A stretch of DNA of 13,441 bases from Methanobacteriota archaeon (GTDB taxonomy: Archaea > Thermoplasmatota > Poseidoniia > Poseidoniales > Poseidoniaceae), in the NCBI GenBank assembly GCA_002694245.1, contig NZLM01000040.1, positions 23,521 through 36,961 of the forward strand. Reading direction: 5' to 3'. Shown one piece after another: positions 1-7,581 of the stretch; position 1 is the stretch's first letter; each line of letters begins with the position of its first letter. Made by a program: the position numbers and the translations under genes. The notes beneath the pieces are model-generated. The model was not told the DNA's origin and did no database searches. It saw only the letters and a list, made by a program, of their open reading frames with translations.

Positions 1-2142
1 ATCGCACCTCTAGGTTATTCTAATCTAAGCGTGATAATAGAAGGAGATGTTGGTACTCCAGGTCAAGATCAGTGGATTGAATATTACACTACGATTCACA
101 GGCTTAGGCCCCTTGAATTAGCCCTTGGTAACCCTACAGTCAATTCGCTTGACGCAAACGGATCTAGTACTGGAAACATATCGCTAAGTGATGGTGACTT
201 TGGAGAAATATTAGTTCCAGTAATCAATAACGGAGATATATCATGGAACGGCAATCTCAGTATGGTTATAGATTCGGTAACGATTCAAAACAAAACAATC
301 AATTCAAGCAGCGATAGCACTCAAGTTTTTTCATTTTACACAGCACAACTTTCTGAGGGTATCTACAACATCAACCTAAGCTTAATTGATTTGTCAGACG
401 AAGTCGCTAACGACAATTCAATGTCATTCCAATTTTCAGTTGGCCCTCCACCACTTCCATCTATTGAATTAAACATATCTAGACTTGTGGAACCCTCACC
501 TGGTGCTCAAATAAACTGGAATTTATCCGCCCAAAACTTTGGTGAGGCTGATTTTAATGGAACTATAGTTTGTGATTTTGACGGAGCTGTGGTTTTCAGT
601 GAAAACGTATCAATTCAAACATCTGAGAAACATAATACATCACTTGGCATTCTATCTAAGCCCGGTCTACTTTTCTGTACAACTGATTTTGCTAGAACTA
701 CGGTTACCATCAATGCAAGCGATTTGGTAGAAATCGAATCAGCACAGTTCGTTGGTGCAGGGCATAATTCTCCTTCGATACTAGGTGGTCCGTGGCATGC
801 TGGAGATGAAATCACAATGTCTCTTTTATTGAGAAACGAGGGTGATATTGCTGGAAATGCTGAATTTGAGGTTGAAATCGACGGAACAATCCAAACTAGT
901 ATTCCAATCTATTTAGACAGTTCAAAGGCTGGAGAACTAAGTCACACCTTTACATTCTCATCATCAGGTGACCATTTAGTAAACTGGTCTGTAAAAAGCC
1001 CGGATGGGATTGTAAATTCCAATCTCTCGGGAAGTGTGACTATTCCTGTTTTAAAATCGCAAACCCTAGACATTGAAATTGTTGAAATAACGACGACAGA
1101 ATCAGGTTTTATTGTATCTTGGTCCGCAGAATTATCAGAGGGTAGAGACAGGGCGGTCTTGTTTAATTTTGGAACCATTACTGATAGCATCAAAGGTGAT
1201 TCTATTATCGAAGAAAGAGTTTTACTGCAAGGTATAACTTATGGATCAATGAATATCGGTTTTCAAGGTGGTCAATCCGTATTTGTTAGCGTTTCTGAAA
1301 TGGGTTGGGTTAGTGGATTTTCTTCGGTTCTAGAGAGCCAGTCGGAAATGCCAGATGCTTCAATATCTCCATCGATTACTGCTAATCCGATTACTCAGCC
1401 AAGAGTACCAGGCTTTGGTAATCAGGTTACAGTATTTTACACTCTTTCCTACACAGGTGGTGGGATAGTCTCAGACAGTCAGCTAATTGTTACAGATTCG
1501 GACGGCAGATTGCTTTCCAGCGAGAGCATAGATGCATTTACGGGCAACTCTGTAGATTCAAGTACCAGCATCGAGTGGCCTAAAGGCGATAATGTCAAGA
1601 TAATTCTAACATGGCATGTGGGTGGTATGTCTGTGTCTGACCAAATTATTGTCAAGTCTGAAATAATAGAAGAAGAGGCTGAATCTTTTACAGTACCTTG
1701 GGGTGGAATATTAGGTGGAATGGTTGTAGGAATGGTTGGGATTTTTGCAATTCGTCTGAAAAATAATATCCCTGGCTCAAACGACAAGAAAAAGAAAATT
1801 AAGTCCAAACCAAAAACCTTGGATGATAAAGTCGAAGTTGCCTGCCCTGCATGTGAAAGAAGATTGCGAGTGCCATCAACATATTCAGGAGCAGTTAGAT
1901 GCCCTGAATGTGATACTAAATTCGATGTTGAGGGAGAGGATGAACCGGATAAATCCGAAGATCTAGACGATGATAACCGAGAAACCGGTAGTAATGATTC
2001 ATCCGAATTATGGTCGGAATCAGATAATGATATTCTCGGTTGCCCAAAGTGTACTCGAAAACTCCGAGTCCCCTATGACAAGAGACCTGCTAAGGCTAGA
2101 TGTCCTGCATGTGAGACTATATTTGAAGCAAGAAAGAAATAA
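1..2142 (+). CDS. Membrane-anchored CARDB/Ig-like surface protein with two C-terminal zinc ribbons (5' partial)
   Basis: The reading frame is open to the left edge, so the GTG at 31 is not taken as the start and the N-terminus is missing; 713 residues are visible. Numbering from the GTG, residues ~30-545 are a series of roughly 100-residue beta-rich segments resembling CARDB/Ig-like domains, with phrases such as NxGD and RNEGDIAG and many N-x-S/T sequons, consistent with an exported, possibly glycosylated surface region. One hydrophobic, glycine-rich segment (~555-577) is followed by a Lys-rich stop-transfer stretch. Two short zinc ribbons then follow: CPAC at 605 with CPEC at 624, and CPKC at 671 with CPAC at 691. 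They are joined by an acidic Asp/Ser-rich linker. The ribbons would be cytoplasmic if the single helix is oriented N-out. The function is unknown; binding or scaffolding at the cell surface is an inference. The stop is 33 bases before the next gene. Confidence 0.8.
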   Translation: MAPLGYSNLSVIIEGDVGTPGQDQWIEYYTTIHRLRPLELALGNPTVNSLDANGSSTGNISLSDGDFGEILVPVINNGDISWNGNLSMVIDSVTIQNKTINSSSDSTQVFSFYTAQLSEGIYNINLSLIDLSDEVANDNSMSFQFSVGPPPLPSIELNISRLVEPSPGAQINWNLSAQNFGEADFNGTIVCDFDGAVVFSENVSIQTSEKHNTSLGILSKPGLLFCTTDFARTTVTINASDLVEIESAQFVGAGHNSPSILGGPWHAGDEITMSLLLRNEGDIAGNAEFEVEIDGTIQTSIPIYLDSSKAGELSHTFTFSSSGDHLVNWSVKSPDGIVNSNLSGSVTIPVLKSQTLDIEIVEITTTESGFIVSWSAELSEGRDRAVLFNFGTITDSIKGDSIIEERVLLQGITYGSMNIGFQGGQSVFVSVSEMGWVSGFSSVLESQSEMPDASISPSITANPITQPRVPGFGNQVTVFYTLSYTGGGIVSDSQLIVTDSDGRLLSSESIDAFTGNSVDSSTSIEWPKGDNVKIILTWHVGGMSVSDQIIVKSEIIEEEAESFTVPWGGILGGMVVGMVGIFAIRLKNNIPGSNDKKKKIKSKPKTLDDKVEVACPACERRLRVPSTYSGAVRCPECDTKFDVEGEDEPDKSEDLDDDNRETGSNDSSELWSESDNDILGCPKCTRKLRVPYDKRPAKARCPACETIFEARKK

Positions 2143-2175
2143 GAGTTTTCTGTGCAATAATATAGGGGCGGGTAA

Positions 2176-2835
2176 ATGGTAACAGGTCATTTCCAGGAAT
2201 TCGAGGATGAGTATCTCGAAGCATTTTACGAATTTCATGAGCGTAAGCCAGGCCAAAGAGTAAGGAATGGTGATATTGCTAAATATCTCAATGTATCACC
2301 TGCATCAGCAACTGAAATGGTTCAAAGATTGGCGAAAAACGGGTTCCTTGATTATGCTCCATACAAAGGAGCTATGCTAACAGAGACAGGACTTGAACAC
2401 GGTATGATGATGAAGAGAAGACACAGATTGGCTGAAGTTCTCTTGAGTAGACTACCTTTTGATGGAGATGTCCATGAAACTGCTTGCAGACTTGAGCATG
2501 CATTCAATGATGATTTGGAATTGTGCATTTCTAAATTTTTAGGAAATCCCACAGTAGATCCCTCAGGTAGAAATATTCCTCCTGCTAATGACCGTATTTC
2601 TTCCAAACTTGAAGCAACAGGAGATATGAAGTTTTTATCAGATGTTGAGGACGATTCTAGTGGAGAATTTGAGATAATTGTGCTTACACAGGAAGAAAAA
2701 GAATTACTTTCAACCCTTGGAATTGAATCTGGAAATCATTTCATAAAAACCAATGGTGACACTATGGTTAACGGGCAGATAATTGACATATCGAGAGAAT
2801 TGGCCAGCAAAATCGTCGTGAGGGTTCAGCATTGA
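2176..2835 (+). CDS. DtxR/IdeR-family metal-dependent transcriptional regulator
   Basis: This 219-residue protein has the full DtxR layout. A winged helix-turn-helix covers ~8-72 (NGDIAKYLNVSPASATEMVQ recognition region), a dimerisation/metal domain ~75-138, and a C-terminal SH3/FeoA-like domain ~160-219. Metal ligands are recognisable by family alignment: H83 in RRHRLAE and C104, E107 and H108 in the ACRLEH motif, which match the primary-site Cys/Glu/His of DtxR and IdeR. At the first-helix position where DtxR has Met10 and MntR has Asp8 this protein has Glu12, with Glu15 three residues on. The Cys at 104 argues for iron rather than manganese, but the acidic helix-1 residue is MntR-like, so metal choice is not certain. 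In this family metal-loaded dimers bind palindromic operators, usually to repress. The ATG start lies behind a G-rich leader. The stop overlaps the next gene by four bases. Confidence 0.9.
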   Translation: MVTGHFQEFEDEYLEAFYEFHERKPGQRVRNGDIAKYLNVSPASATEMVQRLAKNGFLDYAPYKGAMLTETGLEHGMMMKRRHRLAEVLLSRLPFDGDVHETACRLEHAFNDDLELCISKFLGNPTVDPSGRNIPPANDRISSKLEATGDMKFLSDVEDDSSGEFEIIVLTQEEKELLSTLGIESGNHFIKTNGDTMVNGQIIDISRELASKIVVRVQH

Positions 2836-4313
2836 GCAATGACATAGTTTCTCTACGCTCCCGAGAAACAAAACTGTTTGGTATTGATAGCCAATTTCTA
2901 ACCGAGGGCTTGAGACTGGTTTTGCTTTTGCCTGCATTTGCCATATTTTGCTTGTTTGGAGCATGGGCGTACAAAGGAGTGAGCCCAAGTTGGTGGCTAG
3001 ATAACATTGAACCTACCGTTGGTTTCGACCTATCCACCTGTTTGACATTGATATCAACAACTATACTAATTGGATTCTGTGCAGGTTTGTATCTTCACAT
3101 GCTTAGAGTTCAGGTCACTAGGTTGGTATTTAGAACAGAGGTTACTAAAGCCGCTGAATCACACCGACCTGTTACAAGTATGCATGGTTATTCATCTGTC
3201 GATGGACTCATATCAAGAACTATGGCAAGCCATAGGACTGCCTTTTGGATGGCAGCAACTGCGACTGTCATTTGCATAGGAGTATCATACTTAGACTCAG
3301 ACTCAGAAATAGGTGAGAGAGGTTTACTAGCTTGCGCATCTTTGGTAACAATGGCGATTGGTCAGCATCTTTCTACCCGTAATCGAAAATTCAACATGGT
3401 GACTAATGATGGTCTTCTTTCATCTTACACACCACCTATTCATCCTTCAACACTTAACATGGCATTAAACGACATACTCCACACACAAATGGATCCCTTG
3501 CTGAGGAGTAAGTTTGATGATTTTTTACAGATTTTTGAGTCATCCCTGCGAAAAAATGCAGACCGAGAATTTACTCGTGAAAAGTTCCTGATGCTTATGC
3601 ACAGGAGGTACAAAGGTAGCATCGATCGAAACACTACCAACATGGAACTGTCTGAGTTTTTAGACGAGGATGGAGTAAAAAGAATTCTCGAACATGAGGT
3701 ATTTGATGAAGGATTATGGGATACTTTATTCGACATTTCAATTAAGCACAATACTGCATTCTATAGGTTGATTGAAAGATTAGAACAGGACTTGAGTTTG
3801 GGTAAAAAATTGGACATGGATGACTTGATATTTGATGTTGACATGGAGAATGTCGTCACAGACAAGGCTAATCTTTTCTGCTACTTCCACAACCTGGGAC
3901 AAAAAGAAAGACAAGTTGTGCTTAGAGTCCACTCACCAAATTTCCGCCCTCACGATTTGTCGCTCAGATACAATTTGTCACCAAGTAAGGATTACGGATG
4001 GTCTGAAGAATCTCTCCCCATGTCCGCAAAAGGCGATGAAGATTTAATTGGTAGGATGACAGGCTTACTGAGGGATGGAACTATTTCTTGGCAAACTCTT
4101 CTGCCTGAGAGAACAGGAGAAGCAAGTGTATCAATCAGACTTGAGGATACAAATGGAGATTTGTTAGTTGGCAGACAGATAAACGTAAGAGTTACTTCGG
4201 AATTTGTTAATTGGCTTAGACACACGAGTTTTCTCACATCGTATATTATCGGAGGCATTGGGTTAACATCGTCGATTTTCTTACAATTAATGGCAGTTTT
4301 ATCAACTGCTTGA
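2832..4313 (+). CDS. Polytopic membrane protein of unknown function
   Basis: No family was recognised for this 493-residue protein. Hydrophobic stretches at ~27-48, 68-90, 135-153 and 163-180 look like four N-terminal membrane helices, and a fifth lies at the extreme C-terminus (~468-490). Between them is a large soluble part: a charged helical region (~205-345, rich in Phe, Asp and Glu) and then a beta-rich stretch (~350-455) that could be a small sandwich domain. The start is a TTG whose last two bases form the upstream TGA (TTGA overlap). The next ATG in frame lies around residue 90 and would remove the first two helices, so the TTG is preferred. Sitting between a metal regulator and a coiled-coil protein, it could be part of a membrane complex controlled with them, but nothing in the sequence shows transport or catalytic motifs. 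Confidence 0.75.
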   Translation: MSNDIVSLRSRETKLFGIDSQFLTEGLRLVLLLPAFAIFCLFGAWAYKGVSPSWWLDNIEPTVGFDLSTCLTLISTTILIGFCAGLYLHMLRVQVTRLVFRTEVTKAAESHRPVTSMHGYSSVDGLISRTMASHRTAFWMAATATVICIGVSYLDSDSEIGERGLLACASLVTMAIGQHLSTRNRKFNMVTNDGLLSSYTPPIHPSTLNMALNDILHTQMDPLLRSKFDDFLQIFESSLRKNADREFTREKFLMLMHRRYKGSIDRNTTNMELSEFLDEDGVKRILEHEVFDEGLWDTLFDISIKHNTAFYRLIERLEQDLSLGKKLDMDDLIFDVDMENVVTDKANLFCYFHNLGQKERQVVLRVHSPNFRPHDLSLRYNLSPSKDYGWSEESLPMSAKGDEDLIGRMTGLLRDGTISWQTLLPERTGEASVSIRLEDTNGDLLVGRQINVRVTSEFVNWLRHTSFLTSYIIGGIGLTSSIFLQLMAVLSTA

Positions 4314-5374
4314 AAGAAATTCGCAATAGTAGCATTGAAATTATCAAAGCCGTCGCACAAATCATGACCGAGCAGAAGGACGAGGAGACTCGTGCAGACT
4401 CAGACCTAAGAGACCATCTTCACCAAATGGAAGCGAGGGTCAGAAAATTACGTGATGCAAGAAATAATCACAATGAGCAAGCAAAGCGATTTGCAGAGCA
4501 AAGAAACGCTATCCAAGGTCAGTACAAAGAGCACAGAGAAAAGCTCGATCTATCGTTAGCTGAGGTAAAGGCTGTGCAAGCTGAAATGGATGTTCACAAA
4601 AAACGCAGGGATGCAATACAAGCACAAATCCGAGATCTGATTGGTCAAGCCAAGGCACAAAGAGGTAACAGAGACGACAAGAAGTCCGCTTCTTTTGAAT
4701 TCAACAAACTATCCAGCGAAGTCGATAACATGGAGAAAATTTTCGAAACTCGAGGTGGTATGTCATCAAAGAAGGAAAAAGAAACCATGGAGAAAATCAA
4801 GAACATGCGAAGACGCATGAAAGAACTTGAGCCAGAAGTCGAGAAGTTACAACTAATCAAAGTAGATTTGTCAAACAGAGATGAAGCAATTGCAACTCTA
4901 AAAGCAGAAGCTGATGATGCACATAAGCAGTTCGTGGATGGTTTGGAGAGGGTAAAATCGATGCGAAAAGAGTTAGATGAACTCTTTGCTCATCGAGATT
5001 TTTTGAAAGGTGAGGGTGACAGGTTCCACAAGGAATTTGTTGCTGGAAAACAAAAGGCAGATGAGGTACACACCAAGATTACGGAATTGATGAAAGAAGT
5101 CAATGAGGCGCGCGACAAACTAAAAATTGCACGTGAGGAAAGAGAATCTTGGATAACAGATCATAATGCATCTGTGTCAAATGAGATGAAGACCGGTGCG
5201 GAAGACGAAAAAGTTGCAAACTCCATGGTTGACCACCTCTTAAGCTCAGGTTCGTTGACCTTTGGCGGAACAATGTCAGGAGACAGGGCAGGACTCGGTT
5301 CGAGGAGAGGGCGCTCTGACAAAAAGAAAGGCATGCGAAGAGTCAACATGAACGCTTCACGCAGTAGGAAGTGA
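4310..5374 (+). CDS. COG1340-type archaeal coiled-coil protein
   Basis: The protein is almost entirely charged heptad-type helix, residues ~25-290 being rich in Glu, Lys, Arg, Gln and Ala. Its phrase order (KLRDARNNHNEQAKRFAEQRNAI, then KKRRDAIQAQI, then a break with a polar loop and a KFNKL/EKIFETRGGMSS-like section) matches the archaeal coiled-coil family COG1340, whose biochemical role is not established. The C-terminus is a basic Arg/Lys-rich tail (GRSDKKKGMRR), which could contact nucleic acid or acidic membrane; that is an inference. The start is uncertain. A TTG at 4310 makes the same TTGA overlap as the gene before it, while an ATG at 4364 would drop 18 residues that are not needed for the coiled coil. 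It is likely co-translated with the preceding membrane protein. Confidence 0.82.
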   Translation: MKEIRNSSIEIIKAVAQIMTEQKDEETRADSDLRDHLHQMEARVRKLRDARNNHNEQAKRFAEQRNAIQGQYKEHREKLDLSLAEVKAVQAEMDVHKKRRDAIQAQIRDLIGQAKAQRGNRDDKKSASFEFNKLSSEVDNMEKIFETRGGMSSKKEKETMEKIKNMRRRMKELEPEVEKLQLIKVDLSNRDEAIATLKAEADDAHKQFVDGLERVKSMRKELDELFAHRDFLKGEGDRFHKEFVAGKQKADEVHTKITELMKEVNEARDKLKIAREERESWITDHNASVSNEMKTGAEDEKVANSMVDHLLSSGSLTFGGTMSGDRAGLGSRRGRSDKKKGMRRVNMNASRSRK

Positions 5375-5378
5375 GTTT

Positions 5379-6392
5379 TTGCTTGGCATCATAATGGCCG
5401 GGGGCCGAGGCACCCGTTTGATGCCTTTAACAAAAAATAGACCGAAACCAATGGTTCCTGTACTTGGCAGACCAGTTATTGACTATGTCAAGGATGCCAT
5501 GGTTGCTGCAGGTCTAAGCGAGATAATTGTGACAACCGGTTACCAGGGTGACCAACTTATTGCCAATGTTGATAGCTGGCAAGTGGAAAGTAGAGTGAAT
5601 CAAGAAGAATCGCCAATGGGCACAGCGGGCAGTGTTTGTTTGTTAAGAGATCGACTAACTGATACATTTGTTGTCGGATCTGGTGACTCAGTAGCATCTT
5701 TTGACATTGATGAATTGATTCAAGCACATAGAGAATCTGGAGCAAAAGTAACTATGGCTTTGTGGGAGGTTAATGATCCGACTGAATATGGAATAGTTGG
5801 CCTTTCAAGTGAGCATAACGGGAAAGTAGAATCATCATTACATGAAGGTTACATCTCAAAATTCAAAGAGAAGCCAACTGTTGATGAAGCATTTTCTAAC
5901 CTCATCAATGCAGGGCTGTATATTATCGAGCCTGAGGTTATGGAGTTGGTTCCAGAGGGAGAAAAATATGATTTTTCAAAACAATTATTTCCAGAGGTTT
6001 TGGACAAGGGATGGCCTATGTATGCTAAAACTGTGAAAGGAATTTGGTTTGATGTCGGTCACCCATTCGAACTTCACAAAGCACAAATGGCTCTGATAAA
6101 GAACAGAGCAAATCTACCATTCCCCATGCCAGATGGTGAAATTCTCCCCGATGGGTCCTTTATCAGTAGTACAGCATCTGTGAGCGGCCATATCGAGAAC
6201 TCGATTATCTTAGAAGGTGCGTCTGTGAATGGTGCTGCTGTTAATTCAGTCGTCATGGCAAATTCAAGAATAAATGGCATCTCTGAGTCATCAATCATTG
6301 GAGAGAATTGTGTAATAGAATCCCGAATTCAAAGGTGTGTTATTGGGGACAATTCACACATCCTCGTTGACATCCAAGATGAAAAAAGATGA
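5379..6392 (+). CDS. Sugar-phosphate nucleotidyltransferase with C-terminal left-handed beta-helix
   Basis: This 337-residue protein is an NDP-sugar pyrophosphorylase, transferring NMP from an NTP to a sugar 1-phosphate for surface glycan or glycoprotein synthesis. Visible motifs are the nucleotide loop GGRGTRL (8-14), the RPKP signature (21-24), GTAG (81-84), the metal Asp in GSGDS (100-104), EKP (164-166), the sugar-contacting NAG (177-179) and WFDVG (223-227). Residues ~258-330 are hexapeptide-like repeats (I/V every sixth position), as in the GlmU, mannose-1-phosphate guanylyltransferase and RmlA-long-type archaeal enzymes. The base and sugar used cannot be told from the motifs alone. The TTG start at 5379 puts the loop at the expected distance from the N-terminus; the ATG five codons on would cut into the first strand. 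The gap to the upstream stop is four bases, and the downstream gene begins inside its 3' end. Confidence 0.88.
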   Translation: MLGIIMAGGRGTRLMPLTKNRPKPMVPVLGRPVIDYVKDAMVAAGLSEIIVTTGYQGDQLIANVDSWQVESRVNQEESPMGTAGSVCLLRDRLTDTFVVGSGDSVASFDIDELIQAHRESGAKVTMALWEVNDPTEYGIVGLSSEHNGKVESSLHEGYISKFKEKPTVDEAFSNLINAGLYIIEPEVMELVPEGEKYDFSKQLFPEVLDKGWPMYAKTVKGIWFDVGHPFELHKAQMALIKNRANLPFPMPDGEILPDGSFISSTASVSGHIENSIILEGASVNGAAVNSVVMANSRINGISESSIIGENCVIESRIQRCVIGDNSHILVDIQDEKR

Positions 6393-6696
6393 CATAAATC
6401 GGGTTCATGACGGTGTCAGATTCTTAAAGCAAGTCAATTCGCGTTACTCTATGAGTCCTCCCAACAGCGACACTCCTGTTCGTAGTTACGATCGTTCTTG
6501 GGAAGAGATTGAAGACATGCTAGAAAAAGCTACAGATCGTAGGAACCAGTGGAAAAAATGGTTCGAGCAGTGTAAAAAAGATGGTGACAGAGACGGTATG
6601 AAGGAAGCAGCCCGAAATCACAAGGCTTTGGATGGTGTGATCAAAACACTTCAGTGGACGCTGGGAGAAGAGGGTATTGAACATCCCCTTGATTGA
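6379..6696 (+). CDS. Small charged helical protein, unrecognised
   Basis: This 105-residue protein has no family I can name. It is rich in Lys, Arg, Asp, Glu and Trp, and ~40-95 looks like two amphipathic helices (WEEIEDMLEKATDRRNQWKKWF, then a second helix ending TLQWTLGEEG), preceded by a flexible Ser/Pro stretch. There is no signal peptide, membrane segment or cysteine motif; it has a single Cys. The ATG at 6379 starts 14 bases before the stop of the nucleotidyltransferase gene, typical of coupled translation in this cluster; a GTG at 6337 in the same frame would give a deeper overlap and is less likely. Frame integrity and tight coupling are the main evidence that it is real. Confidence 0.6.
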   Translation: MKKDDINRVHDGVRFLKQVNSRYSMSPPNSDTPVRSYDRSWEEIEDMLEKATDRRNQWKKWFEQCKKDGDRDGMKEAARNHKALDGVIKTLQWTLGEEGIEHPLD

Positions 6697-7171
6697 TAAA
6701 ATAATTAACAGAATCTCTCTAGCATTATTTATGGGTCTTCACCATATTTCTTGGAAGTCGACTTCCAGCGGGGTTGAAGACGAATATATCCACGCTGCCG
6801 CTTTATCTTGGTTAGTTGGAAGTGATGAGTATGTCGAAATCGAGCGATTGAACTCATACCATGGCTCTCCTATACACTCTGTGACCGCTGAGATAAACAA
6901 ACGCAGTAAGGCTACAAAATCACTAGCAAGGTTGGGAAAGGTTGCTTTGGAATCACTGCTCCTCGAACTAAATCAGAGGATGGATGAATCAAATGTTATT
7001 CACATAAGATTAGACCTTCTTGACCTACTATCTCAAAAAATAACGTTAGCGGTTTCTGGAGAAAGAAGGACAGTTAAAGGAAGAGCAAAACTAGAGGTAT
7101 ATCCTGGTTCAAATCCAGAAGATGTTGCTAGTGAATTGATACGCACTTCCATAGCAGCTGCTGAGTTTTAG
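6677..7171 (+). CDS. Hypothetical protein, last gene of the cluster
   Basis: Up to 164 residues, with no recognised family. The N-terminal part is mildly hydrophobic and helical, the middle is a Leu-rich helical region (~75-115, SLARLGKVALESLLLELNQR), and the C-terminal third is Lys/Arg-containing and beta-like (RRTVKGRAKLEVYPGSNPED). The start is uncertain: TTG at 6677 or TTG at 6689 overlaps the preceding gene, while ATG at 6731 would begin just after its stop. Coupling in the rest of the cluster favours an overlapping start. Its stop codon TAG lies inside the 16-bp palindrome at 7167-7182, so the regulatory site of the next gene partly overlaps this coding sequence. Confidence 0.6.
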   Translation: MNIPLIDKIINRISLALFMGLHHISWKSTSSGVEDEYIHAAALSWLVGSDEYVEIERLNSYHGSPIHSVTAEINKRSKATKSLARLGKVALESLLLELNQRMDESNVIHIRLDLLDLLSQKITLAVSGERRTVKGRAKLEVYPGSNPEDVASELIRTSIAAAEF

Positions 7172-7182
7172 GTTAACCTAAA
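7167..7182. promoter_or_regulatory. Perfect 16-bp palindrome, candidate DtxR/IdeR-type operator
   Basis: The sequence TTTAGGTTAACCTAAA is its own reverse complement over all 16 bases and contains the half-sites TTAGG and CCTAA known from the DtxR/IdeR iron box. It lies 64 bases upstream of the ferredoxin start codon and shares its outer twelve bases with the palindrome at 11303-11318. Which regulator binds it is inferred, not shown. Confidence 0.65.
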
Positions 7183-7205
7183 TTAATATGACTGCGAGCA
7201 AGCGG

Positions 7206-7213
7206 TTATAAAT
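7206..7213 (+). promoter_or_regulatory. TATA box for the ferredoxin gene
   Basis: TTATAAAT lies about 37 bases before the ferredoxin ATG, which would give a start of transcription near 7235 and a leader of about ten bases containing GGAG (7235-7238) as a possible ribosome binding site. A second AT-rich candidate, TTAATAT at 7183-7189, directly abuts the palindrome; if that were the real TATA box the palindrome would cover its BRE instead of lying upstream. Confidence 0.5.
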
Positions 7214-7246
7214 CGGTTAGAGCAGGGAGTTTATGGAGAGAGACCG

Positions 7247-7522
7247 ATGACTCACGTAGTAACATCAGCATGTGTTGACCACAAATATCAGGAATGTGTT
7301 GCCGTTTGCCCTGTTGAAGCTTTTAGAGAAGCGGATACATACCTCATTATTGACCCTGACGAGTGCATCGATTGCGGGGCATGTGTCCCAGAGTGTCCGG
7401 TTGACGCTATATTCGCAGATACTGATGTTCCAGACGAAGAAGAACACTGGATTGAAAGGAACGAAGAAGAGTCAGATGGCGCAGAAATTGCAACAGGTGA
7501 CACTCCAGTCTTGGGCGATTAA
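7247..7522 (+). CDS. 7Fe-type ferredoxin (3Fe-4S plus 4Fe-4S)
   Basis: A 91-residue electron carrier resembling FdxA and Azotobacter ferredoxin I. By family alignment C9, C17 and C50 would hold the 3Fe-4S cluster, and C21, C40, C43 and C46 the 4Fe-4S cluster. The motifs are C-x7-C-x3-CP at 9-22 and CIDCGACVPECP at 40-51. The N-terminus starts T-H-V-V-T like typical family members, which supports the ATG. Unlike short clostridial ferredoxins it carries a ~35-residue very acidic C-terminal tail (DVPDEEEHW onward), also seen in longer FdxA-like proteins. It has its own TATA box and an upstream palindrome, so its expression may be metal- or redox-controlled. The pdxS start follows 59 bases later, so the two may share a transcript. 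Confidence 0.9.
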   Translation: MTHVVTSACVDHKYQECVAVCPVEAFREADTYLIIDPDECIDCGACVPECPVDAIFADTDVPDEEEHWIERNEEESDGAEIATGDTPVLGD

Positions 7523-7581
7523 TCAACACGGGTTCCTACATAACTTCATGAGTGAAGAAGTAGGCCGTTGGGGCGATAGCG

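Noticed and set aside
31..33. GTG as the start of the first gene
   Set aside because: The same frame is open through position 1 with protein-like sequence, so the gene is cut by the window edge and this Val is probably internal.
2546..2560. TTTTTAGGAAATCCC resembling an operator half
   Set aside because: It is not a palindrome of the TTTAGG-N4-CCTAAA type and lies inside the DtxR coding sequence.
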